DNA of 64,000 nucleotides from JAOUEA01 sp963825685 (GTDB lineage Bacteria > Actinomycetota > UBA4738 > HRBIN12), in the NCBI GenBank assembly GCA_963825685.1, contig CAWGUD010000033.1, positions 68,868 through 132,867 on the forward strand, given 5' to 3'. Under the pieces are notes generated by a model. It was not told the DNA's origin. It worked only from the letters and a program-made list of their open reading frames with translations, and did not search any database. The position numbers and the translations under genes were made by a program. Shown one piece after another: positions 34,643 to 43,953 of the stretch. The first letter of the stretch is position 1. Each line of letters starts with the position of its first letter.

Positions 34643-35655
34643 CGGCCTTGCGGGCCGCCGCGGGTGCGGTTCAGGATGCGTTCATGGGGGTCCCCGACAC
34701 CCGATACGCGATCACGCCCGACGGTGTTCATCTCGCGTACCAAGCGGTCGGTGAGGGACCGATCGATCTGGTCTGGCAGTTCGATCTGATCTTCGGCACC
34801 GTGGAGGACGTCTGGGAGACGATCGTTGGCGACTGGCTCCGAGAGCTCTGCATCGTTCACCCGGCTGATCCTGCACGATCGACGGGGCACAGGTCTGTCG
34901 AGCCGGAACGTCCCGCCGCCGAACCTCGAGACTCGGGTCGCCGACCTGAACGTGATCCTCGATGCCATGGGGAGCAAGCGGCCCGTGCTCGGGGGATTCG
35001 GTGATGGAGGAGCGGCCAATGTGCTGCTCGCCGCGTCCCAGCCGGAGCGCGTGCACTCTCTCGTGTGGGAAGCGCCACTTCCCCGCACCACATGGGCGCC
35101 CGATTTCCCGTGGGGGCGCGATCGCGAGTTCTTGGAGCGATACGACAAGGTGACGGCTGAGTTGTGGGGCTCCGAGGAGTTCGGCCCGGCGATCGCCGAG
35201 CTTGAGGCGGAACTTGGTGACGGCGTCCCGCCCGAGCTCGTCGCCATGATGGGCCGGCTCTCGAGGCACACCGCGACGCCCGACGTGGCGGTCATCATCA
35301 ATCAGATGTGGAACGAGACGGACGTCCGGGCGATCCTTCCTTCGGTGAGCGCGCCCACCCTCCTTCTCGCCTACGAGAAGGAGTCTGCAGACTACGTTGC
35401 CTCGCTGATGCCGAATGCCGAGGTTCGGTTCCTCCCAGCTGTGTGGGACGCCGGGAGCGATACCGAAGGGATCCGGCACATCCGCGAATGGCTCGGTGTC
35501 GCCCCACCCGCCCCCGACCTCGAACGTGTCCTGGCGACCGTGCTCTTCACCGACATCGTGGGGTCGACCGAGCGGCTCGTTGAGCTCGGAGACGCTAGAT
35601 GGCGCTCGCTCCTTGCTCGCCACGACGAGCGTGGAAAGCCGCAGGTCAAGCAAGG

Positions 35656-35739
35656 TGCCGGGAGAGGGGGTCGAACCCTCACGAGCCGAAGCTCACGGGA
35701 TTTTGAGTCCCGCGCGTCTGCCAGTTCCGCCATCCCGGC
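35656..35739 (-). tRNA. tRNA-Leu (anticodon CAA)
   Basis: Minus strand, 84 nt without CCA (CC follows in the DNA). The acceptor stem GCCGGGA/TCCCGGC is perfect, with A as discriminator. The anticodon loop CTCAAAA (35707-35701) between CGGGA/TCCCG gives anticodon CAA (35705-35703), reading UUG. The variable arm is a class II hairpin (TGAGC TTCG GCTCG) and the T loop is GGTTCGACCC. A -10-like TAGTCT lies 12 bases upstream (35757-35752). The broken hydrolase-cyclase gene abuts its 3' end. Confidence 0.97.
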
Positions 35740-35750
35740 CGGAGCCTCCA

Positions 35751-35758
35751 TAGACTAG
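35751..35758. promoter_or_regulatory. Overlapping divergent -10 boxes, tRNA-Leu / binding protein
   Basis: TAGACT on the plus strand (35751-35756), 16 bases before the lipoprotein ATG, overlaps TAGTCT on the minus strand (35757-35752), 12 bases before tRNA-Leu. The same arrangement occurs between dtxR and polA. Confidence 0.4.
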
Positions 35759-35772
35759 CGGCCACCCCGCCC

Positions 35773-36934
35773 ATGACCCTGCGTAGCCGAGCCCTGTTGG
35801 TCCTCGTCCTGTTCGCCGTGCTCTGCACGGTCGTGCCCGCCTGCTCGCCTTCCGACACAGGAGAGACCCGACGTCAAGATCGCGTTCTTCCAGGACCTCT
35901 CGGTCCCCGATCACGTCGACCTCGTGTCGCCGTCGTTCCTCGCCTTCGACATGGTCGTGCAGCGTCGTCTCGAGGGTCAGGGGGTGACGGCCGAGGTCGT
36001 GCAGTTCGACACGCGCGGGGACGCGGGGGCCGCGATCGAGATGGCGGAGGAGGTCGCCGCCGAGGGGTCGTTCGTGCTCGCCGTGGCGGCCCCGTTCTGG
36101 CACGAGCCCGCCGAGGTCGGGCGCATCCTCGCCGAGGCGGGAGTGCCGACGATCAGCCTGTCACCGGTCAGTGCCTCACCCTGGGTCGCACCCACGGCGC
36201 CTGCAGGGGAGGCCGGCGCACTGTGGCGGCGGCTCGTGCCCGACCGGACCGCCGAGGCCTCGTTGCTGGCCGAGATCGCGGGCCGGCGTTCGGCCGAAGG
36301 GGTGCCCCAACCGATCTGCCTCGTCGAGGACGGGAGCGAGTACGGGCGCGGCCTCGTGGGGCAGGTCGAGGCGGGGCTCGGCCCATGGCCGTCGACGCGG
36401 ATCGACGGGTCGGACGCGATCGGAGCCGCGGAGGAGATCGCGACGACCGGCTGCAGGGTCGTCCTGTGGGGAGGCTTCCCGCCGGGGGCGAGAGAGCTCG
36501 CGCGGGCGATGCGTGCCGCAGGGTCCGCGCGCGGACGGCCCGTCGACCTCGCGGGCGACGCGCTCAAGACCACGATCCCGCCCACGTCCCCTGCGGGCGA
36601 CGGCGTCGTGGTGGGGTCGGTCGCATGCCCGTGTGTCGACGTCTCGCTCGATCTGCGGCTCGCGAGCCGCCGCTTCGTGAACGCCTATCAGTCCGAGCAC
36701 GGACTGGCCCCAGGCGCGTATGCCGCGGAAGGCTGGGACGCGGGCCGCCTCGCGGCGGATGCGATCGCGGCCGGCGCCGTCGATCGCACGGCGATGCAGG
36801 CGGCGTTCCGCGCGCTCACGACGCACGTCGGCGTGGCTCGGACGTACACCTTCGACGACGACGGCGAGCTCCTCGGCGCGGAGCCGAGCTTGTTCGCGGC
36901 CGCCGGCACCCGGTGGCTCCCACTCCCCGCGTAA
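35773..36934 (+). CDS. Orphan Liv-type binding lipoprotein (one +1 frameshift)
   Basis: About 386 residues. Lipoprotein signal with lipobox VVPAC (Cys at about 24), then a type I periplasmic-binding fold in the next frame: VKIAFFQDLSVPDHVD, PTISLSPVSASPWVAPT, ICLVEDGSEYGRGLVGQVEA, AAEGWDAGRLAADAIAAG. Removing one C from CCC at 35877-35879 joins signal peptide and domain (...GETDVKIAFF...). It has no permease or ATPase next to it, so it may serve the upstream liv transporter or act as a sensor. Followed after 151 bp by a separate amino-acid transporter operon. Confidence 0.8.
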
Positions 36935-37011
36935 CCGACCACGCCCGTTCGTCGATGAAACCCGCGGACCGCCGCTCTACGTAGTCCATGCGGGGGGACC
37001 GCGTGCCCGCA

Positions 37012-37040
37012 TTGCCCGTTGGTCGCCCCGGGCCTATAGT
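37012..37040 (+). promoter_or_regulatory. Promoter TTGCCC-17-TATAGT for the amino-acid ABC operon
   Basis: -35 TTGCCC at 37012-37017, exact 17-nt spacer, -10 TATAGT at 37035-37040, the best -10 in the window. It predicts a leader of about 40 nt ending in a GGAAGGAGG-type ribosome site before the ATG at 37086. Confidence 0.6.
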
Positions 37041-37085
37041 CCGGCGAGGGGCGCTCGAGTCGGGTCCCCTCTGGAAGGAGGCAGG

Positions 37086-38006
37086 ATGCGCAAGTTCCGG
37101 TTCCGGTCGCTCCTCGTGCTCGTGGCGGCGCTCTCGCTCGTCGCGGCCGCGTGCGGCGGCGGTGACGACGACACGACGGACACAGCGGACGGCGGCGGCG
37201 GTGCGACCACCAGCGGCGCCTGCGCCGACGCCGACACCGCCGCGGGCGATCTGCTCGCGCAGGTCTGCACCGACGGCGTGATCACGGTCTCGACCGACCC
37301 GGCCTATCCGCCGCAGTCGTCTCTGAACCCAGAGACCGGTGAGTTCGAGGGCTTCGACATCGACGTGGCGACCGCGATCGCGGACCGCCTGGGCGTCGAG
37401 ATCGCTTGGGAGACTCCGAAATGGGAGGCGATCACGGCCGGCAACTGGCAGGGCCGCTGGGACATGAGCGTCGGCTCGATGACGGTCACGACCGAGCGCG
37501 CTGAGGTCCTCGACTTCTCGCCCGCCTACTACTACACGCCGGCATCGGTCGCGGTCCCTGCCGACAGCGACATCACCACGGCGGACCAGCTGTCCGGGAT
37601 GACGATCGGCGTGTGCGCTGGTTGCACCTACGACTTCTTCCTGCAGGGCACTCTCGACATCCCCGGGTACACGTTCGACTCACCGATCACGGATCCTGAG
37701 ATCAAGGGCTTCGACACCGACTCCACGGCGATCCAGGCGCTGGAATCCGGCCAAGTGGAGGCCGTCGCATCCGCGACGCCGACCCTGCAGAACGCGATCG
37801 ACAAGGGCCGCCCGATGAAGCTCATCGAACCGCCGTTGTTCTACGAGCCGCTCTCGGTCGCGATCGATAAGGCATCGGACCTCGACCCGGCGACGCTCGT
37901 CACAGCGGTGAGCGACATCATCGACGAGATGCACGCCGACGGAAGTCTCTCCGAGCTGTCGATGGAATGGTTCGGGGAGGATCTCACTGTGACCACCGAG
38001 GGCTAG
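37086..38006 (+). CDS. Polar amino-acid ABC transporter binding lipoprotein (system 1)
   Basis: 306 residues. Lipobox LVAAAC (Cys at about 22), acidic/Gly linker, then an SBP_bac_3 domain: VSTDPAYPPQSS, GFDIDVATAIADRLGVEI, MSVGSMTVTTERAEVLDFS and GFDTDSTAIQALESGQVEAV. The family binds glutamate, glutamine, cystine or basic amino acids; specificity is not evident. First gene of a binding protein-permease-ATPase operon with a good promoter and GGAAGGAGG ribosome site. Confidence 0.88.
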   Translation: MRKFRFRSLLVLVAALSLVAAACGGGDDDTTDTADGGGGATTSGACADADTAAGDLLAQVCTDGVITVSTDPAYPPQSSLNPETGEFEGFDIDVATAIADRLGVEIAWETPKWEAITAGNWQGRWDMSVGSMTVTTERAEVLDFSPAYYYTPASVAVPADSDITTADQLSGMTIGVCAGCTYDFFLQGTLDIPGYTFDSPITDPEIKGFDTDSTAIQALESGQVEAVASATPTLQNAIDKGRPMKLIEPPLFYEPLSVAIDKASDLDPATLVTAVSDIIDEMHADGSLSELSMEWFGEDLTVTTEG

Positions 38007-38040
38007 CGCCCTGGGACACGCGACAGGAACGGGGGGTTCC

Positions 38041-39045
38041 GTGGCGACACACGAGATGGGGGCCGGGGAGACCCGGCCCCCTGCTCAGCGGCCGACCAAC
38101 CGCTTGGAGGGCATGGCGCAGGCGAGCGCCAGGGTCCCGTTCAAGCTCAAGGTGGCGGTCGTCTGGATCGTGATCTTCGTCATCCTCGCGTTCCTGTTCA
38201 ACGCGGCGGACTTCGATACGGAGTTCATGCGGAGTCGGGCGGACTTCGTGCTGAAGGGCCTCACGTACACCGTCATCATCGCGTTCGCCGGCATCATCCT
38301 CGCGGTCCTGATGGCGCTGATCGGATCCCTCGGCCGCCTCTCACGCAACCCGATCGCGTACGGCGTGTCGGGGTTCTACACCTCGTTCTTCCGCGGAACA
38401 CCGCTGATCGTGCAGTTGTTCCTGCTGGCGTTCGCGCTCCCAGTCATCGTGGGCAACTTGGGACTGCCGCAGAGCGTCGAGGATCTGCTGACGCTCGATC
38501 CCTTCATCGTCGGCATCGTCGCCCTCGGGTTGAACTACGGCGCGTACATGACGGAGATCTTCCGTGCGGGCATCCAGTCGGTGAGCCACGGCCAGTCCGA
38601 GGCGGCGGATGCGCTGGGCATGACGTACGGCCAGAAGATGAAGCGGGTCGTGCTGCCCCAGGCGTTCCGCGTGATCATCCCCCCGACCGGCAACGAGTTC
38701 ATCGCGATGATGAAGGATACGGCGCTCGTGAGCTTCATCGGGGTCTCCGTCGAGCAGTCCGAAGTGTTCCGGCGCGCCCAGCTCGCCGGCGTCGAGGACT
38801 TCAACCCGGTCGAGGCCTACCTCCTGGCCGCGGGTGTCTACTGGGCGCTCACGGCGGTCTTCACCTTCTTCCAGAGCCGCCTCGAGCGCCGCATCAGCAA
38901 GGGGTACGTGCGCGGCGCTCCCACCGCGGCGCCGAAAGGTACCAACATCGTGAGCGTGAGCGGGCAGGGAAGCTCGGGCGGCGACCAGCCGATGGTCGTC
39001 GACGAGGGCGGGCCTGGACCAGAGCTGGGGGGGCAGGGACATTGA
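38041..39045 (+). CDS. Polar amino-acid ABC permease (system 1)
   Basis: 334 residues. HisM/GlnP-type permease with about five or six spans (AVVWIVIFVILAFLF, YTVIIAFAGIILAVLMALIG, ...) and the EAA loop EAADALGMTYGQKMKRVVLPQA. FFRGTPLIVQLFLL is typical. An N-terminal 30-residue hydrophilic extension and a C-terminal Gly-rich tail of about 50 residues are extra. GTG start; the stop overlaps the ATPase gene as TTGA. Confidence 0.9.
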   Translation: MATHEMGAGETRPPAQRPTNRLEGMAQASARVPFKLKVAVVWIVIFVILAFLFNAADFDTEFMRSRADFVLKGLTYTVIIAFAGIILAVLMALIGSLGRLSRNPIAYGVSGFYTSFFRGTPLIVQLFLLAFALPVIVGNLGLPQSVEDLLTLDPFIVGIVALGLNYGAYMTEIFRAGIQSVSHGQSEAADALGMTYGQKMKRVVLPQAFRVIIPPTGNEFIAMMKDTALVSFIGVSVEQSEVFRRAQLAGVEDFNPVEAYLLAAGVYWALTAVFTFFQSRLERRISKGYVRGAPTAAPKGTNIVSVSGQGSSGGDQPMVVDEGGPGPELGGQGH

Positions 39046-39812
39046 CCGGAGTGCGCAACGGTGAAGCGGTCGTCCGGGTCGAGGGCCTCCACAAGAGCTT
39101 CGGTGCCCTCGAGGTACTCAAAGGCATCGACATGGAGGTCGACAAGGGCGAGGTCGTCGTCATCTTCGGCCGGTCGGGGTCGGGCAAGAGCACGCTGTTG
39201 CGCTGCGTGAACTTCCTCGAGGACCCGACATCGGGCATGGTCGAGGTATCCGGCGTCCGCCTCGAAGGCGGCCATCGCACGAAAGGCAAGCGGGAGCAAG
39301 TCCGTCAGCTCCGCATCAAGGCCGGCATGGTCTTCCAGTCCTTCAACCTGTTCCCGAACATGACCGTGATCGGGAACGTGATCGAGGGACCCATCACGGT
39401 GAAGGGCATCCCGGAGGCCGACGCCCGAGCGATCGGCCTCGACCTGCTCGATAAGGTCGGGCTGGCCGACAAGGCCGAGGAGTACCCGATCCGGCTCTCC
39501 GGAGGGCAGCAGCAGCGCGTGGCGATCGCGCGAGCGCTGGCGATGGAACCGGAGGTCATGCTCTTCGACGAGCCGACCTCGGCGCTCGACCCGGAGCTGA
39601 TCGGGGAGGTGCTGGCGGTGATGAAGTCGCTCGCCACCGACCTGCACATGACGATGATGGTCGTCACCCACGAGATGGGTTTCGCTCGCGAGGTTGCCAA
39701 CCGCATGATGTTCTTCCACGAGGGCGTGATCCTCGAGCAGGGCACCCCCGACGAGATGATCAACCACACGAAGTACCCGGAGACGAAGAAGTTCTTCGAA
39801 GCGGTGCTCTGA
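39042..39812 (+). CDS. Polar amino-acid ABC ATPase (system 1)
   Basis: 256 residues, GlnQ/HisP-like. Walker A GRSGSGKST, GMVFQSFNLFPNMTV, signature RLSGGQQQRVAIARALA, Walker B VMLFDEPTSALDPEL and H-loop VTHEMGFAREVA are all canonical. The start is a TTG overlapping the permease stop (TTGA); a GTG at 39051 is the alternative. Last gene of the operon; a CCTCGA/TCGAGG repeat follows about 20 bases later. Confidence 0.92.
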   Translation: MTGVRNGEAVVRVEGLHKSFGALEVLKGIDMEVDKGEVVVIFGRSGSGKSTLLRCVNFLEDPTSGMVEVSGVRLEGGHRTKGKREQVRQLRIKAGMVFQSFNLFPNMTVIGNVIEGPITVKGIPEADARAIGLDLLDKVGLADKAEEYPIRLSGGQQQRVAIARALAMEPEVMLFDEPTSALDPELIGEVLAVMKSLATDLHMTMMVVTHEMGFAREVANRMMFFHEGVILEQGTPDEMINHTKYPETKKFFEAVL

Positions 39813-40207
39813 CGGCGGAGGGATGCACCCGCGCCTCGAGTGGCCGTCGAGGATCGGCCGACAGACTCCAGTGATGGTTCAGGGTCGCTGCCCGGTGTCT
39901 CAGAAGTCTCGACCCCGGGTTGCGGTTGGACGGCCGTGCCCTCGGGAGGAAGGCCCCGGAGAAAGATGACGGGCCGCGACGCCCCTCGGGTTCGATCACG
40001 CCTTCCCCATACGCGATCGTTCCCTGTCGAGCATCGCGGCCCGTCAAGCTACGGTCCCGAGCGACCCGGCCGGTCCGGTTTCCCGGTCCTGCCCGCGGTC
40101 TCGCGGGACCGAAGCGAACGATAAACGCGAGGTTGAGACCTGTCAACTCGACGCGCGGGCTGCTCAAACGGTTTCTCACGAATCCGCAGGTCAGGGGCCT
40201 ACAGCAA
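39813..40207. other. Intergenic stretch with no supported gene
   Basis: About 400 bp between two convergent operons. Short open frames exist on both strands, but they lack ribosome sites, family resemblance and the local codon pattern, and the base mix is less GC-biased than coding DNA here. Two small inverted repeats are visible (CCTCGA/TCGAGG near 39835-39852 and GTTGA/TCAAC near 40132-40147). I see no tRNA. Confidence 0.5.
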
Positions 40208-40243
40208 GGTTCCGAAAGAGTGACAGGAACCCCGTCACCGGGG
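40208..40243 (-). terminator. Terminator-like hairpins at the end of the iron operon
   Basis: Reading on the minus strand, CCCCG-GTGA-CGGGG (40243-40239 / 40234-40230) is followed by a T-rich stretch, and an overlapping alternative hairpin GGTTCC/GGAACC (40231-40226, 40213-40208) follows. The fbpC TGA lies in the GTGA loop of the first. Confidence 0.45.
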
Positions 40244-41261
40244 CAGTGCGAGAGGCTGTCCGCGAAGCTCCAGCCTCACCGCGCTGCCCGGCACGAACTC
40301 GGGGTGCGGGCCGATCAGACGAACCTGGACGTGCTCACCCGATCGGCAACGCGCACCGGATCAGCTGGTCGTGCCCGTAGAACTCCACGTCCACCACGCG
40401 GGCCGGCCCGGCGGGATCGGGCGCGATGGCGACGGACTCGGGCCGTACGAGCAGGTCGCATGGCCCGTCGGCGAGCGTCGGCATCGGCAGGTCTCCGAGC
40501 GACGAGTGGGCGAACCCGCCGGACACCTCGGCGCTGATCAGGTTGGCCTGTCCGACGAGTCTCGCGACGCCGGCGTCGGCCGGGGCGGCGTAGATCGCGA
40601 ACGGGTCCCCCGTCTGGCGCACCGCGCCGTCGATCATCACGGCGACCCGGTCGGCGATCGAGAGGGCTTCCTCCTGGTCGTGCGTGACGAAGACGGAGGT
40701 GGTGCCGGTCGCGGTCAGGATCTCCCGGACCTCACCCCGGACCTCCGCTCGCAACTGGGCGTCGAGGTTCGAGAAGGGCTCATCGAGCAGGAGCAGATCG
40801 GGTTGGGGCGCGAGAGCGCGGGCGAGGGCGACACGCTGCTGCTGGCCTCCGGATAGCTCGTGTGGCATGCGGTGCTCGAGCCCCTGGAGGCGAGCCAGCT
40901 CGATCAGCGAGGCAACGCGTGCCGAGGCGTCGCCGTCCACGCCGAAGGCGATGTTCGACACGACGTCGAGGTGGGGGAAGAGCGCCCACTCCTGGAAGAC
41001 CATCCCCACCTTGCGGCGCTCGGGTGGCACCCACTCACCGTCGCCGGCCACGAGGCGTCCACGCACCTGCACCGTGCCCGACTCGGGCCGATCGAGACCC
41101 GCGATCAGCCGCAGTGCGGTGGTCTTCCCGCATCCGCTCGGCCCGAGCAGGGCCATGAGCGCACCGGTGGGCACGTCGAGGTCGAACCCGTCGACCGCGA
41201 GGACGCCGTCGAACGAACGCCGCAGCCCACGGCAGCTGAGGGCGAGGTCGGACGTGCTCAA
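40235..41261 (-). CDS. fbpC: Ferric-iron ABC transporter ATPase FbpC-like (one +1 frameshift)
   Basis: About 341 residues. Walker A GPSGCGKTT, Q-loop VFQEWALFPHLDV, signature LSGGQQQRVALARALA, Walker B LLLLDEPFSNLDAQL and H-loop VTHDQEEALSIADR identify an FbpC/PotA-class ATPase. The C-terminal TOBE domain (VRPESVAIAPDPAG, VDVEFYGHDQLIRC) seems to stop at 40335, but the next frame continues EHVQVRLIGPHPEFVPG... to a TGA at 40235. Dropping one base of CCC at 40338-40340 joins them. The start is a TTG overlapping the permease stop (TTGA). Drives FbpB. Confidence 0.88.
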
Positions 41262-42880
41262 TCCTGTCGTACCCCCTCGGGGTCCACCCCGACCCGACGG
41301 GCCAGTACGGCGAGCGGAACCGACGACAACAGCATCAGCAGCAATGCCGGCACGGCAGCCCGCGAGTAGAGGCCGGCAGAGGCGGATGTCCACACGCGCG
41401 TGGAGAGCGTCTCGAACCCCGTCGGCCGCAGCAGCAACGTCGCCGGGAGCTCCTTCATGGCGGTGAGGAACACGAGAGCAGCACCTGCGAGCGCGGGCTT
41501 GGCGATGAGCGGGAACACGATGTCTTTCAGGATACGGCCCCGACCTCGGCCGAGGGTCCGCGCGGCCTCCTCCATGCGCGGCGTGAGCTGCAGCAGACCG
41601 GCCCGCAGAGGCTCCGCAGTCTGGGGCAGGAACATCACGACGTACGCGATCACGAGCAGCGGCAGGGTCTGGTACAGGAGCGGCATATACGAGGAGGCCA
41701 AGAACACGAACGCGAGGGCCACCACGAGCCCGGGCAACGCGTAGCCCATGTATGACAGGGATTCGACCGACCGGGACCGCCTGCTCGGGTATCGGGCCCC
41801 GAGCACGGCGATCGGCGCCGCGGCGACGAGGGCGAGGATCGCCCCGGCCCCGGAGACGAGCGCCGACGCGCCAGCCGCCCAGATCGTGAGGTTGAGCGGC
41901 GTGCCGGCGGCAAGGCCCCGGGCGAGCAAGATGAGCAGCATCCCGGCAGGCAGCACGAGCCCGACGCCGATCACCGCCGCCGACAGCACGAGCGCCGGCC
42001 AGCGCCACCGCCCGAGCGGGACCGGGCGCAACGGTCGCGCCACGCCCGTTCCCGATCGGTAGTACCGCGCGCGGCCCCGAGCACGGCGCTCGGCGACGAC
42101 CACGACGAGCGCGAGCGCGGCGAGCATCAGGGAGAGGATCGCGGCCGGCGTGCGGTCGAACGCGGCCTTGTACTGCAGGAAGATCGCCTGGGTGAAGGTG
42201 GGGTAACGCATCAGCGAGACCGCCCCGAAGTCGTGCAGGGTGTAGAGGGCCACGAGCAGGGCACCGGCACCGATCGAGGGACGCAGGAGCGGCAGCGTGA
42301 CGGTGCGGAACACGCGGGCGCGCGATCGGCCGGCGACCCGACCGGCCTCCTCGAACGCGGGGTCCAAGCCGCGGATGCCGGCGACCGTCACGAGGTACAC
42401 GTAGGGGTAGGTGAACAGCGTGAGCGCGAGGAAAGCACCCGGGAAGCCGGTGATGTCGGGGAGACGTTCGACCCCGAGGGGCTCGAGCAACCGTTGCAGC
42501 TCCCCGGTCGGGCCGAGCGCCGACAGCAGCGTGAACGCGCCGACGTAGCTCGGGATCACCAAGGGCAATGCGAACAGGGTCGCCCACACCCGCCGGCCCG
42601 GCATGTCGCTGCGCACGGCCAGCCACGCCAGCGCGACCCCGATCGCCGTCGCGGCGAGCGTCACGGCGACGGCGAGTCCGATCGTGTGCAACGTCAGAGA
42701 GACCGTGCGCCACCGCATGATCAGGCGCCAGCTCGATGCATCCGCCTCGAGCGCACGAGCCACGAGGTAGACGATCGGCAACAGCACGAGGGCAGTCACG
42801 CCGAGCGCGGCCGCCTGCAACGGGACCGGGGCCTTTCGGCCCCGGTCCCGTTCGACGGTGATCGTCGCTGCTCGTGCCAT
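41258..42880 (-). CDS. fbpB: Ferric-iron ABC transporter permease FbpB-like (fused double permease)
   Basis: 540 residues with about twelve spans: two tandem permease domains in one chain, the normal FbpB/SfuB layout. Each half has an EAA loop (FEEAGRVAGRSRARVFRTVTLP and MEEAARTLGRGRGRILKDIVFP). The stretches VIPSYVGAFTLLSALGPTG and LPGLVVALAFVFLASSYMP are typical for iron permeases. ATG start 11 bases after fbpA; the stop overlaps fbpC. Intact. Confidence 0.9.
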   Translation of the reverse strand: MARAATITVERDRGRKAPVPLQAAALGVTALVLLPIVYLVARALEADASSWRLIMRWRTVSLTLHTIGLAVAVTLAATAIGVALAWLAVRSDMPGRRVWATLFALPLVIPSYVGAFTLLSALGPTGELQRLLEPLGVERLPDITGFPGAFLALTLFTYPYVYLVTVAGIRGLDPAFEEAGRVAGRSRARVFRTVTLPLLRPSIGAGALLVALYTLHDFGAVSLMRYPTFTQAIFLQYKAAFDRTPAAILSLMLAALALVVVVAERRARGRARYYRSGTGVARPLRPVPLGRWRWPALVLSAAVIGVGLVLPAGMLLILLARGLAAGTPLNLTIWAAGASALVSGAGAILALVAAAPIAVLGARYPSRRSRSVESLSYMGYALPGLVVALAFVFLASSYMPLLYQTLPLLVIAYVVMFLPQTAEPLRAGLLQLTPRMEEAARTLGRGRGRILKDIVFPLIAKPALAGAALVFLTAMKELPATLLLRPTGFETLSTRVWTSASAGLYSRAAVPALLLMLLSSVPLAVLARRVGVDPEGVRQD

Positions 42881-42891
42881 CCCCTCTGCCC

Positions 42892-43935
42892 TCAGACCAT
42901 CCCCACCTGGGCGAGCAGGTCCAGGGCCTGAGGGAGCGCGGCGCCGAGCTGACTCAGGTCGACGTCGGGGCCGGCGAAGTCGGCGAGCGGAGGAACGTCG
43001 ACCGATGCGTCGTACCCGGCGACGACCGGGTACTCCCAGGAGTCCTCGGACACGAACGTCTGTCCGGGGTCGCCGGTGAGGTAGTCGGCGAACGCAGCCG
43101 CGCCATCGGCGTTCGCGGCGCTCGCGAGCACCCCCACACCCGCGGCGTTGATGAACGAACCGGCGTCGCCCTGATCGAAGTAGTGGTTCTCGATCGGCAG
43201 GCTGCCGTCCTCTGCCTCAACCTCGTACTTGTAGTAGTGGTTCACGAGGCCGACCTCGACCTCACCGGACGCGACCGCGCGGGTGGTGGCTCCGTTGTCC
43301 TCGTAGAAGCGCGGGTCGTTCGCCATCAGGCCCTCGAGCCAGCCGCGGGTCTCGTCCTCCCCGTAGGCCACGATCATCGCGGCCACATGCGCCTGGAACG
43401 ACGAGTTCGTCGGCGGCAGGCCGATCCGCCCCTTCCAGCTCGGATCGGTGAGGTCGAAGATCGAACCCGGCAGTTCGGCCTCGTCGACGAGCTCGGTGTT
43501 GTACACGGCCACCCGACCGCGCCCCGACGTGCCCACCCAGGTCCCGTCGTCGGACCGGAAGCGGTCCTCCACGCGATCGAGGATCTCCTCGTCGATCGGG
43601 GCGAGCAGGCCCCCGTCGCCCACGGCGCCGAGCGATCCGGCGTCCTGGGAGAAGAAGACGTCGGCCGGGGAGTTGTCGCCCTCCTCGAGGATCGTCGCGG
43701 CGAGCTCGGCCGAGTCGCCGTAGCGCACCTCGGTCTCGATGCCGGTGGCGGCGGTGAAGTCGTCGAACAGCGTCTTCACGAACTCCTCGTCACGGCCGCT
43801 GTAGATCGTGATCGAGCCCGGGCTCTCGCCCGCATCGACCGAGCCTTGCGGTTCGGCGGCCTCGCTCGAGCACGACGCGAGCACGACCGCGAGCAGCACG
43901 CCGGCGACCCCCCACTGGTTCCGTGTACCCCTCAT
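42892..43935 (-). CDS. fbpA: Ferric-iron-binding lipoprotein FbpA-like
   Basis: 347 residues. Lipobox VVLASC (Cys at about 22), then an SBP_bac_6 iron-binding fold starting ITIYSGRDEEFVKTLFDDF. The paired tyrosines in NHYYKYE match the Fe-coordinating Tyr pair of FbpA/FutA proteins, and LTDPSWKGRIGLPPTNSSF is typical. It captures Fe(III) at the cell surface for FbpBC. It is the first gene of the operon and sits behind a promoter framed by dyads next to a DtxR-family gene. Confidence 0.88.
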   Translation of the reverse strand: MRGTRNQWGVAGVLLAVVLASCSSEAAEPQGSVDAGESPGSITIYSGRDEEFVKTLFDDFTAATGIETEVRYGDSAELAATILEEGDNSPADVFFSQDAGSLGAVGDGGLLAPIDEEILDRVEDRFRSDDGTWVGTSGRGRVAVYNTELVDEAELPGSIFDLTDPSWKGRIGLPPTNSSFQAHVAAMIVAYGEDETRGWLEGLMANDPRFYEDNGATTRAVASGEVEVGLVNHYYKYEVEAEDGSLPIENHYFDQGDAGSFINAAGVGVLASAANADGAAAFADYLTGDPGQTFVSEDSWEYPVVAGYDASVDVPPLADFAGPDVDLSQLGAALPQALDLLAQVGMV

Positions 43936-43953
43936 CTGCGGCAGGTCCCCCTT

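Larger units (their letters stand above)
34684..35758 (+). pseudogene. Truncated alpha/beta-hydrolase - class III cyclase fusion, foreign codon use
   Basis: The N-terminal part is an alpha/beta-hydrolase-like domain (PDGVHLAYQAVGEGPIDLVWQ, LILHDRRGTGLSSRN) of the kind fused to actinobacterial adenylate cyclases. The nucleophile elbow, usually GFSEGG, reads GFGDGG, so the Ser is gone. A cyclase domain begins LATVLFTDIVGSTERLVELG and stops after about 35 residues, where the sequence runs into tRNA-Leu. One extra T at about 34849 also breaks the frame. Codons such as CTT, TTG, GAA, TCT and CCA are frequent, unlike the neighbours, suggesting transfer. Start could also be the GTG at 34639 overlapping the previous gene. 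Confidence 0.75.

Noticed and set aside
34639..35760. A complete integrative element at tRNA-Leu
   Set aside because: No integrase, no element genes and no second copy of the tRNA 3' end were seen in the window. Only a junction-like scar can be claimed.
39840..40179. Short open frames in the gap between the two transporter operons
   Set aside because: No ribosome site, no recognisable family, weak codon signal and competing frames on both strands.
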